Source of the DNA: Lysinibacillus sp. KCTC 33748
Lineage (GTDB): Bacteria; Bacillota; Bacilli; Bacillales_A; Planococcaceae
Reading direction: 5' to 3'
NCBI RefSeq assembly: GCF_002237755.1
Contig: NZ_MWSJ01000015.1
Location: 1-64,000 of the forward strand
DNA length: 64,000 nucleotides
Numbering within the stretch: the first letter of the stretch is position 1; each line of letters begins with the position of its first letter. Shown one piece after another: positions 52,800 to 61,921 of the stretch. The notes under the pieces were generated by a model that saw nothing but the letters and a program-made list of their open reading frames with translations, ran no database searches and was not told the DNA's origin. The translations under genes were made by a program, and so were the position numbers.

Positions 52800-54336
52800 G
52801 ATTATTTCGCAAGTAAGACTTAATACCCTAAAAGGTAAAGCCAGTATTGGTGATAAAATGGTTATTATCGGTATACTTCTTCCGTTTGTTATCGTGCTAG
52901 CGTATATTACAGGTCTTGCATATATGCTGAATGAATATAATATGAGAGAACACATACTTGCATATTCATTTTTATTGAGTACTGTTCTATCATTGTTTTT
53001 CGCATTTTTTAGTGCTAGTGATGAATTATTTGGAAAAAGAGATTATGATACATTAATGTCACTTCCTATTAAAACGTCCATAATAGTTGTAAGTAGATTC
53101 TTTTATATATATTTCTTGAATACGGTAGTATCTTTAATAATCATGCTTCTAATGGGAGCAGTATATTTCTCTACAGGAACAGTAAACGGAGTTTTTTGGA
53201 TAAAGATACTGATTGGAATACTTACAGTTTCATTAGTACCATCAATTGTAGCGTCAATTGTTAGTATATTAGTTTTAGAAGCTTCATCGAGATTAAAATA
53301 TTCTCGTGCGGTTTCTTCAATTAGCTATATGTGTATTATTTTATTTTTAGTATTAGCACCCACATTGAGTGGTTATAAATTAGATCCAAGTGATATGAAA
53401 TTGATATTAACAAATATATTGAATCAGTTTAACCAAGTGTATCCAATGTTTTATTTGTATAATAAAATACTGGTAACTGGAACAGTGGGAGATTTTCTTA
53501 TATATATAGCAGTTTCATTAGTGTTAACAGTGATTTTCATTATTGGTCTTTCGTTTGTATACAAACGACTAAATACTAAAATTCGATCAATGAGTAGTAA
53601 CAAAAAATATGAAGTAAAAACATTAAAAAGATCAAGTATTTTAAAAGCATTATATATAAAAGAAATCAAGCGACTATTTTCGTCCACAACGTACATAATG
53701 AACAAAGTGTTCGGAATGATCATGATGGTTATTTTTACGATTTCTTTAATGATTTCAATCACAAAAGTGATGGAAAATATGCCGATCGATAATATTAATA
53801 CAGTAGAGATTCTGTATGGAGTAACACCGTATATAATGTCATTGATGGTATGTCTATCAAATACAAGTAGCGTGTCTTTTTCACTTGAAGGAAAAAATAT
53901 TTGGATAATCAAAACTTTTCCATTGTCGAAAGAATTGGTTGTAAAGAGTAAGATACTTGTTAATCTTACGGTTACAATACCTCTTACGATTATAAACGGA
54001 ATAATAATCGGAAGAGTGTTTGGAGCAACATTATTTGATTCCATCATATTAGTACTTCTTCCATGTGCATTTGCAGTATTTTCAGCAATATACGGAGTTG
54101 CAATTAATTTAAGATTTGTAAATTATAGTTGGCAATCAGAACTCCAAGTAGTAAAGCAGAGTGTATCAAGTTTATTGGGGATGTTCGGTGGAATAATTCT
54201 GGTACTCATTGCAGCAGTTCCAAAAGTACTATGGTCTGGTTCGATAGCAGGCATATATGATGTTGTTACTATTTTAATTTTAAGCATCGTAACTAGCATG
54301 TTATATGCTAAAACGATAAATGGTGAGCCTATTTAA
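52768..54336 (+). CDS. ABC-2 type permease, 522 residues
   Basis: A hydrophobic protein with about 10-12 TM helices and a cytoplasmic loop containing KKYEVKTLKRSSILKALYIKE near its middle, the permease partner of the preceding ATPase. Its length matches single-chain exporters in which two TM bundles are fused. AAGGAG precedes ATG 52768 inside the ATPase gene, so translation is coupled. The substrate is unknown; peptide or antibiotic export is usual. Confidence 0.88.
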   Translation: MRHFLILLKVRIISQVRLNTLKGKASIGDKMVIIGILLPFVIVLAYITGLAYMLNEYNMREHILAYSFLLSTVLSLFFAFFSASDELFGKRDYDTLMSLPIKTSIIVVSRFFYIYFLNTVVSLIIMLLMGAVYFSTGTVNGVFWIKILIGILTVSLVPSIVASIVSILVLEASSRLKYSRAVSSISYMCIILFLVLAPTLSGYKLDPSDMKLILTNILNQFNQVYPMFYLYNKILVTGTVGDFLIYIAVSLVLTVIFIIGLSFVYKRLNTKIRSMSSNKKYEVKTLKRSSILKALYIKEIKRLFSSTTYIMNKVFGMIMMVIFTISLMISITKVMENMPIDNINTVEILYGVTPYIMSLMVCLSNTSSVSFSLEGKNIWIIKTFPLSKELVVKSKILVNLTVTIPLTIINGIIIGRVFGATLFDSIILVLLPCAFAVFSAIYGVAINLRFVNYSWQSELQVVKQSVSSLLGMFGGIILVLIAAVPKVLWSGSIAGIYDVVTILILSIVTSMLYAKTINGEPI

Positions 54337-54440
54337 TTTGGGAAGAGCAGTGTGAAAACGAAAATAATCAATAATACTGAAGAAAGTAAGCTAAATAAAG
54401 ACCGCAATTAATTGAAAAATCTGTGAGAATGGAGATTATT

Positions 54441-54764
54441 ATGAATAAATCTAAAAAGTCAGTATGTATTATTCCTTGGATATTTTGTGGCTTGTTTTTG
54501 GTGTTATCAATTATTGGTGTACAAAATATATCGGATGAGATTCCTATTACCTTCAAATTAAACGGTCCCAATTGGTACGGCAGTAAGTATTTTATCTTTA
54601 TATATCCTGTATTGTCTTTTTTTATAGGGACTACTGGAACGTTAGGTGGAGTAGGGAAAAAGAAAAATACTAAATTAAAAGGAAACTTAGCATTTATTAT
54701 TATTGGGAACTTAATAGTAGGTGGACTTGAGGTTTATACAATCTTATCATATTGGAATATGTAA
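54441..54764 (+). CDS. Small DUF1648-like membrane protein
   Basis: The 107-residue protein has three TM helices and a first extracytoplasmic loop DEIPITFKLNGPNWYGSK, which resembles the DUF1648 motif (IPxHFNxxGxxxxxxSK). Relatives include SdpI-type immunity proteins. It lies 105 bp after the ABC permease in the same direction and may protect against the exported product. ATG 54441 is chosen for GGAG upstream. Confidence 0.7.
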   Translation: MNKSKKSVCIIPWIFCGLFLVLSIIGVQNISDEIPITFKLNGPNWYGSKYFIFIYPVLSFFIGTTGTLGGVGKKKNTKLKGNLAFIIIGNLIVGGLEVYTILSYWNM

Positions 54765-54833
54765 ATAGAGATATTCGTGGGCTTCAATTTAAAGATAGTA
54801 TAAAAAGCTTTATGCATTCGATTTGTAGACATG

Positions 54834-54894
54834 AATTTTAGTTTACATAATATTAATATCTTGGTCACAACTTTCTTATTATCGGATGTTCCTA
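54834..54894. repeat. Dispersed repeat D, copy 2
   Basis: TTTTAGTTTACATAATATT...TTATCGGATGTTCC pairs with the copy at 43393. Confidence 0.55.
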
Positions 54895-55118
54895 TAATTT
54901 ATCGTTCAAAAGGGGATTTGGGAACTGGACAAGATGAAGAGAATACACTGACAAAAACAAAGATAGAGAAACTCATTTACCAATATGGGTAGAGGTCGAA
55001 AATGTTTCGATCGATGTTAAGTCGAAAGAAGTTGCTTTAAAGATTCTTACTTTATTCAAATAGGAAACTACCTGATGCAGTGTAATGTTATTATACAATC
55101 TGAGAATAGAAATTATAA
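54895..55118. other. Non-coding region
   Basis: About 220 bp. A segment encoding VEVENVSIDVKSKEVALKIL-like residues (about 54988-55060) may be a gene scrap, but it has no start or ribosome site. Confidence 0.25.
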
Positions 55119-55272
55119 AAGGGTCACTAAGTTAAGGTGACCCTGAATGAGGGAGGATGTGACGGTCAATCAACGCCACAACCCAATAAGTGCGAGCGAT
55201 ACACTCCATATAAATTTGTTCAGGTAGAGGTTACTTATACATAAAAAAAACGCAGCGTGGTCACACGCTACA
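55119..55272. repeat. Dispersed repeat E, copy 2
   Basis: It opens with the hairpin AGGGTCACT/GGTGACCCT. GTGACGGTCAATCAACGCC, ACAACCCAATAAGTGCGAG and ATACACTCC follow, with a CAGCGTGGTCACAC end, collinear with 35385-35531. The opening hairpin is also like 13581-13607. Confidence 0.65.
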
Positions 55273-55405
55273 GCAAACTAATGAACATTATTAGAAAGAA
55301 TAATCAAAAGGTATTGTTTAGAAAGGACAATAAAATACGGCTAATAAATGTGAGGTTTATTTTGTAATAAAGAGTATAGCAAGGATTAAGAATGGAATGT
55401 CCATA

Positions 55406-55681
55406 TTACTTTACATGTGAGCTAATAATAATAAGTGTTATTCCCGTAAATAGGCAAATGATTCTCGCCACAGGAATTTTATCAGCTAGTCCAAATAATG
55501 CAATTGCTGTCGTTACGATTAAAACAGTTGGACCAACCAATGCAAGCATTGTATTAATATAGAATGCTTTTTCTAAATTATTCAACTTTAGCATCAACAA
55601 TCCAGCACTTACTTCAATACTTCCAGACAATACACGTAAAATAACCATAGCAAGAACCGATTTTTCTATAATTGTCATCAT
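55406..55681 (-). CDS. yqhV: YqhV family (DUF2619) membrane protein
   Basis: The 91-residue protein has three TM helices and the conserved YqhV block (EKSVLAMVILRVLSGSIEV, LLMLKLNNLEKAFYIN, LVGPTVLIVTTAIALFGLA). In Bacillus subtilis yqhV sits next to the spoIIIA locus, and the family is restricted to spore formers. Here it stands alone, so this is a second or relocated copy. Two ATGs at the start; the GATAGG site is weak. Confidence 0.88.
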   Translation of the reverse strand: MMTIIEKSVLAMVILRVLSGSIEVSAGLLMLKLNNLEKAFYINTMLALVGPTVLIVTTAIALFGLADKIPVARIICLFTGITLIIISSHVK

Positions 55682-56000
55682 CCTATCTTTATAGATAATT
55701 TTCGCTTATATTATAATTCCATCATTAGGATAATTATAGCGTTCTGTTTTAATGAATTACTAAACCAATATATGTATTATTCGTATCAAATATTCAATTG
55801 GGCTTTATAGTGTTAATTTTATAGGTGATTTTCTAGTTAAAAATTTCTTCAAAGAATTTATTAATGGAATCAGTTTTATAAATCCATTTTCTGTTTTTAA
55901 AAGGAAATAGTATAGATGCATATAATAAAATCCTAAAGATTTATGGGAAAGGTAGTACTTTTACAAGATGCAGGCTTTACATTTAGTTCAGAAAAAAGCA
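55682..56000. other. Intergenic region
   Basis: About 320 bp of AT-rich DNA without an ORF that has a ribosome site; it should hold the yqhV promoter. Confidence 0.3.
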
Positions 56001-56041
56001 AAAAAATCGCTATCTTCACTGTATGTGAAGGGCGATTTTTT
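56001..56041. terminator. Terminator of the cupin gene
   Basis: AAAAAATCGC..TTCAC pairs with GTGAA..GCGATTTTTT. T runs on both sides allow use in either direction. Confidence 0.75.
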
Positions 56042-56095
56042 AAACTTAATCTTACTAATAAATTTCATGTTAAATAACCAAATAACTTACAGTTA

Positions 56096-56554
56096 CTATT
56101 CGTGTTTTAAAATTGTTAATCCATTTTTCTTGCCAGAAGCAATTAATTGTTCCGCTTGTTTTTTTGAAACAGGTTGATTTGGCAATTCAGTTGCAGAAGT
56201 GACAGGTCTAGCGATATCACGAATGACATTTTCAAAATCAGTTGATGTAAGGGATAAAATCGCTTTTACAGTATTTGTTTTTAATTTGAACGTATGAGAT
56301 TTCCCTCTTGGTACAAAGATTGTATCACCTGCAACTGCATGAATTTCTTGCTCCTCTAAAAAGAATGTAATTTCTCCTTCAACTATACGCCAGATTTCAT
56401 CTTCATTTTCATGAATATGAAACGGCGCTTCTAATCCTTTTACTTCAATAAATTCAAATACTGAGAAATTCCCGCCAGTTTCTGTACTTAATAATAAAGG
56501 TTTTACGCGAGCTCCTAAAAAAAGATAATCTTCATTCGTCAATAATTCAGCCAT
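56096..56554 (-). CDS. Cupin-domain protein
   Basis: A 152-residue single-cupin protein. Motif 1 is HIHENEDEIWRIVEGEITFFLE-like (His, His, Glu metal ligands) and motif 2 GDTIFVPRGKSHTFK. A C-terminal helix (VSKKQAEQLIASGKKNG) follows. Such proteins bind a metal and act as dioxygenases, isomerases or sensors. ATG 56554 follows AAAGGGG, although the frame is open to 56656. It is divergent from the MarR-pirin operon, and both promoters carry a matching ATCAWTT..AAATGAT box. Confidence 0.88.
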   Translation of the reverse strand: MAELLTNEDYLFLGARVKPLLLSTETGGNFSVFEFIEVKGLEAPFHIHENEDEIWRIVEGEITFFLEEQEIHAVAGDTIFVPRGKSHTFKLKTNTVKAILSLTSTDFENVIRDIARPVTSATELPNQPVSKKQAEQLIASGKKNGLTILKHE

Positions 56555-56615
56555 ATCATTTTCCCCTTTATTGATAACGATGTGTAGTAGTTTAATAAAA
56601 AGATTTGTCACGATC

Positions 56616-56637
56616 ATCATTTTATATATTAAATGAT
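56616..56637. promoter_or_regulatory. Candidate MarR operator, cupin side
   Basis: ATCATTTTATATATTAAATGAT has perfect 7-bp arms and lies 62 bp before the cupin start. A near copy occurs at 56883. Confidence 0.65.
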
Positions 56638-56882
56638 AAATATTCAAGTGGAACACCTTCGGAATTGACTTATTCTTAGTAAAAGACGGAAATAGTTTGA
56701 TTTTAAGGGTATAGATATAATATTTATAAATAATACAAATAGGTGAGAATTCATGACATATTTACGTATGCATTACCAAACTGCTTATCGATACTGTAAA
56801 ATAGTGAAGAAATCATCTTTATATTAGGAAATAAGATATTTCTAATAAAAGATAAAATCAATTTTTTGCAATTATAACAAAC

Positions 56883-56904
56883 ATCAATTAATATATTAAA
56901 TGAT
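56883..56904. promoter_or_regulatory. Candidate MarR operator, marR side
   Basis: ATCAATTAATATATTAAATGAT, 11 bp before the MarR start, differs from the cupin-side box at only two or three positions. Confidence 0.65.
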
Positions 56905-56915
56905 AGGGGATTATT

Positions 56916-57353
56916 ATGAAATACTCATTAAGAAGAATTCGATTAAGCTATATTGCCTGGTTTCGTTACACCCGTTTTTTTAACCAAAGTATGACCTGTA
57001 GCAATCGTCATTTAGCCAAGTGGGGATTACGGACAGGTCAGTTTGATATTATTAGTCATTTAAAAGAAGGTGAACGGGTTACGCAATCAGAATTAGCGAA
57101 CCGTCTTGTAGTGACCAATTCAAATATTACCCAAATCTTAAGCAAACTAGAAGTAGCAGGCTTTATTCAACGTGAACAAGAGTGGAAGACAAAATATATT
57201 TCACTTACACCAAAAGGCGTTGCACTACGAAATGAAATTGTCCCTGCACAAGAGCAATTCCGAGCAGGGCAATTTGAGAATTTAACAGAAGATGAACTTG
57301 AACAGTTGATCCAGTTACTAAAAAAGGCGAATCAAGGAGTGCATGAAGAGTGA
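56916..57353 (+). CDS. MarR-family regulator
   Basis: The 145-residue winged-helix protein has the DNA-binding helix TQSELANRLVVTNSNITQIL and wing EQEWKTKYISLTPKG. An N-terminal Cys (MTCSNRH) could sense oxidants, but this is speculative. The stop overlaps the pirin start (GTGA), so the two are coupled. Repeated ATCAWTT..AAATGAT boxes suggest it controls both itself and the divergent cupin gene. Confidence 0.88.
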   Translation: MKYSLRRIRLSYIAWFRYTRFFNQSMTCSNRHLAKWGLRTGQFDIISHLKEGERVTQSELANRLVVTNSNITQILSKLEVAGFIQREQEWKTKYISLTPKGVALRNEIVPAQEQFRAGQFENLTEDELEQLIQLLKKANQGVHEE

Positions 57354-58093
57354 ATATTTTACGGAATGAACAAGCATATTCAAACGGTGGAGGCGTATTT
57401 TCCCTACAAATTCATCGACCAGGTTTAATCGATGGAATCTTTGAAAAAGAGGATCATGCATTTGGTCCACTTAGCCGAATTGACCACGCAAAAATTGGGA
57501 AAGGTACAATGATTCGTATGCACGAACATATTAATGATGAAATTTTAAGTTATATGTGGCAAGGCGAAATGCTACATGAAGATTCATCAGGCTTGAAAGA
57601 AACTTGCTCATCAACAAAGCTAATGATAATGGGTGCTGGGAGAAGCTTCTTCCATGAGGAATCTACACCAACAGGCCCTGTTGAAATGCTACAAGTATTT
57701 ATACGTCCGTCTGAAAAAGATTTTGAGCCTCGCGTTCAATTTGCGGAAATGAAACTACCAGAAGTCAGTGACTGGCGTTTAATTGCAGGACCAACAGAAG
57801 CGAAAGCCCCACTTGAAATTCGTCAGCAAATCATTGTTTATGATGTACACGGAAAAATAGATGAAGCCTTTACATTACCGATTGTGGCAGGCTATACGCC
57901 TTGGCTATATGTAATGGATGGCGAAATTATGGCACATGGGGAAAGCCTATATAAAGGCGATGCAATTTCAGGTACTGCGGAAGAGTTAACAACAATACAA
58001 ATAACAAAAGATTCAACCGTTGTTCTATTCCTAGTCGACCTAAAGGCCCCAATGACACTTGCTGGTAATTTTAGTGGTGTCAAACGATTTTAA
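57350..58093 (+). CDS. Pirin-family bicupin protein
   Basis: The 247-residue protein has the pirin N-terminal cupin (FGPLSRIDHAKIGKGTMIRMHEH, metal ligands His/His/Glu, NDEILSYMWQGEMLHEDSSG) and a second, degenerate cupin. Bacterial pirins include quercetinases that open flavonols, and redox sensors. The GTG start overlaps the MarR stop. The neighbouring single cupin adds to a probable aromatic-compound or redox response module. Confidence 0.88.
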   Translation: MNILRNEQAYSNGGGVFSLQIHRPGLIDGIFEKEDHAFGPLSRIDHAKIGKGTMIRMHEHINDEILSYMWQGEMLHEDSSGLKETCSSTKLMIMGAGRSFFHEESTPTGPVEMLQVFIRPSEKDFEPRVQFAEMKLPEVSDWRLIAGPTEAKAPLEIRQQIIVYDVHGKIDEAFTLPIVAGYTPWLYVMDGEIMAHGESLYKGDAISGTAEELTTIQITKDSTVVLFLVDLKAPMTLAGNFSGVKRF

Positions 58094-58103
58094 AATATAA
58101 AAG

Positions 58104-58146
58104 GTAGCAGGTCTGTCTCATTAAAGTGACAGACCTGTTACTTTTT
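58104..58146 (+). terminator. Terminator of the MarR-pirin operon
   Basis: GTAGCAGGTCTGTC pairs with GACAGACCTGTTAC, then five T residues. Confidence 0.9.
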
Positions 58147-58309
58147 AGAAAGAGTAGGATCTGGTATCGACAGTCACCACTTAGGTTTCCAAACCTGTAC
58201 GAAACTCAACAGGCAAGAGACTACCTAAAAGTGCCATTGTCATTTGGAAGGTTTTTCCGAATAGTATTAATATAATGTTCCCGATTGGTTTGAAGTTTTT
58301 TAAAAAGGA

Positions 58310-58346
58310 AAAATGTCTGCACATAGTAAAGAGCAGACGTTTTTTT
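58310..58346 (+). terminator. Terminator-like hairpin upstream of the ars locus
   Basis: AAAATGTCTGC pairs with GCAGACGTTTT, followed by further T residues. No gene immediately upstream explains it. Confidence 0.65.
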
Positions 58347-58586
58347 GTGGAGATATCTTGATATGAAGATGTACCATTTGAAATGTAATTTCCTAAATTT
58401 AATATGGGACTTAGAAATATATTAGTTATGTGGGCGTATTAACAATACATAAAAGAAACAGTTATTAAATAAATAAAAAATTTATTTCCGTACTATTGCA
58501 ATTAAACAATAGGGAGCATAATATAAGTGTATAGTTATATATTGATTTAATCACCTGCAATTAATTGGTGATTTTATTTTCAATAA

Positions 58587-58608
58587 TATATAAGTAAATG
58601 GTTATATA
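58587..58608. promoter_or_regulatory. Candidate ArsR operator
   Basis: TATATAA and TTATATA are spaced by eight bases, 15 bp before arsR. AT-rich imperfect dyads overlapping the promoter are typical ArsR targets. Confidence 0.5.
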
Positions 58609-58623
58609 AGGAGCGCAGATAGG

Positions 58624-58944
58624 ATGGAAAATACACTAATTGAAAAACAATTAAAAGCAACAGCTGACTTGAATCGCATTAAATTACTTGCATGTATGAA
58701 AAATGGGGAGGTATGTGTATGTGATTTTGTGGATGTCTTAGGCATTTCACAACCAGCAGTTAGTCAGCATCTTCGAAAATTAAAAGAGGCAGGCATTATT
58801 ATCGAACGAAAGGTTGGTACATGGAAACATTATCGTTTAGTTGAGGAGCAGACACCACTTATGAAAGGTATTTTAGACCAAATTGAGCCATTAAATGGAT
58901 GCAATTGTGGCTCTGACTGTACACACATAGGGGAGGAAAATTAA
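58624..58944 (+). CDS. arsR: Arsenic-responsive repressor ArsR
   Basis: The 106-residue winged-helix repressor has the metalloid site CVCDF (Cys31, Cys33) in the DNA-recognition helix region and [19 protein letters not shown]. The C-terminus has an extra cysteine cluster (NGCNCGSDC) that may add a ligand. As(III) or Sb(III) binding should release the operator just upstream. The stop shares a base with the acr3 start. A broken copy of its 3' half lies at 39700. Confidence 0.95.
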   Translation: MENTLIEKQLKATADLNRIKLLACMKNGEVCVCDFVDVLGISQPAVSQHLRKLKEAGIIIERKVGTWKHYRLVEEQTPLMKGILDQIEPLNGCNCGSDCTHIGEEN

Positions 58945-60002
58945 TGGATAATGATTCTTTAACAAAACAGCTTTCGTTTTTAGATCGCTATCTCACTCTT
59001 TGGATTTTTGTTGCAATGGGGATAGGCGTTTTATTAAGTATTTCAATGCCTAATATTGGTGAAGCATTAGAGTCTATGTCAGTTGGCACGACATCTATAC
59101 CTATTGCCATAGGGCTGATTGTTATGATGTATCCACCTTTGGCAAAAGTAAAGTATGAGGAAATGTGGCGTGTGTTCAAGGATTGGAAAGTTCTTTTATT
59201 GTCACTTTTCCAAAACTGGTTACTTGGTCCGTTTCTAATGTTCTTCTTAGCCATTATATTCTTGAGAGACTATCCAGAGTATATGGCTGGGCTCATTATG
59301 ATTGGGTTAGCTCGATGTATTGCAATGGTAATCGTATGGAATGATTTAGCTCGTGGAGATCGCGAATATGTAGCTGGTCTAGTTGCATTTAATTCTATTT
59401 TTCAGATTGTAACATATTCAATTTTTGCTTATTTTTTCTTAAATGTATTACCTGGTTGGTTTGGATTAGAAAACTTTAATGTATCCATTTCTATGTGGGA
59501 AATTACAAAAAGCGTTCTTATTTACTTAGGGATACCATTTGCTGCAGGATTCCTAACACGATTAATAGCTATAAAAACAAAAGGGAAACAGTGGTATGAG
59601 GAAAAGTTCTTACCAAAAATTTCACCGCTTACTTTAATAGCACTTCTATTCACAATTGTGATGATGTTTGCATTAAAGGGTGAAAAGTTAGTCGAACTAC
59701 CACTCGATGTTGTACGAATCGCTATCCCATTATTCATTTATTTTGTTGTGATGTTTGCAGTTTCATTCTTTTCTTCACGTAAAGTAGGTGCATCTTATCC
59801 TGTCACAGCAGCCCTTTCTTTTACAGCTGCTAGTAACAATTTTGAGTTAGCAATTGCTGTAGCTGTAGGTGTTTTGGGACTTCATAGTGGGGTGGCTTTT
59901 GCTGCTGTTATTGGTCCACTTGTCGAAGTGCCAGTACTTATTGGACTTGTTTGGGTTGCCTTACGTTGGCAAAAGAAATATTTTAAAACCATTAAATTAT
60001 AG
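58944..60002 (+). CDS. acr3: Arsenite efflux permease Acr3
   Basis: The 352-residue carrier has ten TM helices and the essential cysteine in [19 protein letters not shown] (Cys125), plus the [13 protein letters not shown] motif, both diagnostic of Acr3. It exports As(III) using the proton motive force. It is cotranscribed with arsR, from which it is separated by a one-base overlap. A fragment of it is fused to arsR sequence at 39868-39950. Confidence 0.95.
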   Translation: MDNDSLTKQLSFLDRYLTLWIFVAMGIGVLLSISMPNIGEALESMSVGTTSIPIAIGLIVMMYPPLAKVKYEEMWRVFKDWKVLLLSLFQNWLLGPFLMFFLAIIFLRDYPEYMAGLIMIGLARCIAMVIVWNDLARGDREYVAGLVAFNSIFQIVTYSIFAYFFLNVLPGWFGLENFNVSISMWEITKSVLIYLGIPFAAGFLTRLIAIKTKGKQWYEEKFLPKISPLTLIALLFTIVMMFALKGEKLVELPLDVVRIAIPLFIYFVVMFAVSFFSSRKVGASYPVTAALSFTAASNNFELAIAVAVGVLGLHSGVAFAAVIGPLVEVPVLIGLVWVALRWQKKYFKTIKL

Positions 60003-60180
60003 GAGTTCTTCAATTAACAGAAGTCACAATTCATGCAGAAGAAGAGAATGGCGAATTAGGTTTAGTCTTATTAGGATATTCACCAAAATCCTGCTGATGA
60101 AGTTGATATTCCACATAAGTAAAGGTGAAAAATACATTGTCACAGCAATTACATAAGCTGATAAATAGGAGGATGAAAAC
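60003..60180 (+). pseudogene. Coding-like scraps between acr3 and the 73-residue ORF
   Basis: The frame after acr3 reads VLQLTEVTIHAEEENGELG and LVLLGYSPKSC, then stops; other frames give ADEVDIPH and KGEKYIVTAIT. Together these look like a small gene with frameshifts. No start or ribosome site remains, and I do not recognise the family. Confidence 0.4.
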
Positions 60181-60402
60181 ATGACAGTAAATCATGCCAG
60201 TGTGTTAACAAAAGAATACTTCATTTCCTATTTGACCCTTATTATTACTAGTAGAGATTATACAGTAGCTCAAGCCAATTCATTTGCTTTTGATTTCTTC
60301 TTTAAAGGAGATAAAGATCGCTATGGTTCTTCAACATGGTGCCAATTCGAGAAAGCAAAAATAGAAATTGAGAAAAAAATGTGTGAGATTGAAGCATATT
60401 AA
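60181..60402 (+). CDS. 73-residue protein of the ars operon
   Basis: A small soluble protein with a TAGGAGG ribosome site, within the ars gene row. It contains SVLTKEYFISYLTLII, DYTVAQANSFAFDFFFKGD and a Lys/Glu helix with two cysteines (WCQFEK, KMCEIE). No family recognised. The position suggests a role, or merely hitchhiking, in arsenic resistance. Confidence 0.65.
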   Translation: MTVNHASVLTKEYFISYLTLIITSRDYTVAQANSFAFDFFFKGDKDRYGSSTWCQFEKAKIEIEKKMCEIEAY

Positions 60403-60510
60403 TTCCATGTTTTAAGTATAACTGCGTCTAGCTTAATGCTAGACGTAAAAAATAAACTGTATATAAGGAAATGCTTATATTGAAATTTTATAGAAAAGAA
60501 GGGTTTATTT

Positions 60511-61863
60511 ATGAAAACATTTAATATAATTCAGCAAAATAATTCTTGCTGTACTACTAATAACATTAAAGCACAAGAGGCTTTTAATGATTTAAATACG
60601 AATTTACCTACTGTAATAATTGGTGCTGGTCCAATTGGGTTAGCTGCAGCTGCTCATTTAGTGGAACAAAATCAATCCTTTATATTACTAGAGGCTGGGC
60701 GTGAAATAGCTCATAACATTCGCACTTGGGGTCATGTTACACTTTTTTCTCCATGGCGATATAACATCAATAAAGCTGCTAAAACCTTACTTGAGGATAC
60801 GGATTGGCAAGAACCTAACTTAGAAACATTACCGACTGGACATGAATTAATTGATCTCTATTTAAAACCTTTAGCAGCGTTAGCACAAATAAAACCTTTC
60901 ATTCAATTAAACTCGAAAGTAGTGGGCGTTTCACGTCAATTAAATGATAAGATGAAATCAAAAAATCGTGTAAATCAGTCCTTTATTATATATATTGAAA
61001 CGGAAGACGACATAAATGTCATTGAAGCTAAAGCTGTTATTGATGCAACAGGTACTTGGGGAAACCCAAACCCAGCAAATTCAACAGGTGTTTGGCTTCA
61101 AAATGAAAAAATATTAGCAGGTCGCATAGAGTATGGTATTCCAAATATTCATACGAATACTAAAAGATATGCTAACAAGAAGATCGCGGTTATTGGAGGC
61201 GGTCATTCCGCTATCAATACTTTATTATCTCTGGTTGAATTACAAAAAGAAAATCCTTCAACGAAACTTGTTTGGATTATGCGTAAAAAATCTGTTGAGG
61301 AAGTATATGGTGGGGAAGAAAAAGATGCCTTGAAAGCACGCGGAGCGCTAGGTGTACGTATTCATGAATTAGTAGATGCAGGTAAGATTGAAGTAGTGAC
61401 ACCATTTTATATTTCAATGGTGAAAAAAGATGAAAAAATAAATATTGTTGGTACTACAAATGGAGAACAAACAGTATTAACAGGATTCGATGAACTCATT
61501 GTAAATGCAGGGAATCGACCGGATTTTTCAATAAACAGCGAACTACGTCTTTCCATCGATAATGTAACAGAGAGTGTGCAAGCATTAGCACCACTCATTG
61601 ATCCTAATATGCATAGCTGTGGGACAGTACGAGCGCATGGAGAAGAAATATTAAGACAGCCGGAAAATGGTTTCTATATTGTCGGAGCCAAAAGTTATGG
61701 ACGCGCACCAACATTTTTAATGGCTACAGGTTTTGAACAAGTCCGATCAATAACTGCCTATTTAGCAGGCGATGAGGAAGCTTCGCAACGTGTGGAATTA
61801 GAGCTACCAGAAACAGGCGTATGCAGTAGTAATCTTTCCAATCAATCCAATACATGTTGTTAA
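60511..61863 (+). CDS. ArsO-like FAD/NAD(P)-dependent oxidoreductase
   Basis: The 450-residue flavoprotein has an FAD-binding GAGPIGLAAAAHL motif (about 38-50) and a second Rossmann motif VIGGGHSAINTLLSL (about 226-240), in the flavin monooxygenase/thioredoxin-reductase-like arrangement. Vicinal cysteines occur near both ends (NNSCC at 11-15, NTCC at the C-terminus), fit to bind As(III). Position after arsR-acr3 matches ArsO, a putative NADPH-flavin monooxygenase of ars operons; the reaction is unproven. A deleted copy is at 37846. Confidence 0.82.
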   Translation: MKTFNIIQQNNSCCTTNNIKAQEAFNDLNTNLPTVIIGAGPIGLAAAAHLVEQNQSFILLEAGREIAHNIRTWGHVTLFSPWRYNINKAAKTLLEDTDWQEPNLETLPTGHELIDLYLKPLAALAQIKPFIQLNSKVVGVSRQLNDKMKSKNRVNQSFIIYIETEDDINVIEAKAVIDATGTWGNPNPANSTGVWLQNEKILAGRIEYGIPNIHTNTKRYANKKIAVIGGGHSAINTLLSLVELQKENPSTKLVWIMRKKSVEEVYGGEEKDALKARGALGVRIHELVDAGKIEVVTPFYISMVKKDEKINIVGTTNGEQTVLTGFDELIVNAGNRPDFSINSELRLSIDNVTESVQALAPLIDPNMHSCGTVRAHGEEILRQPENGFYIVGAKSYGRAPTFLMATGFEQVRSITAYLAGDEEASQRVELELPETGVCSSNLSNQSNTCC

Positions 61864-61921
61864 TTATTCGACTGTTAGCAATTGCTAGCAGTCCTCTTCT
61901 AAATAATAAGGAGGAAATTGA

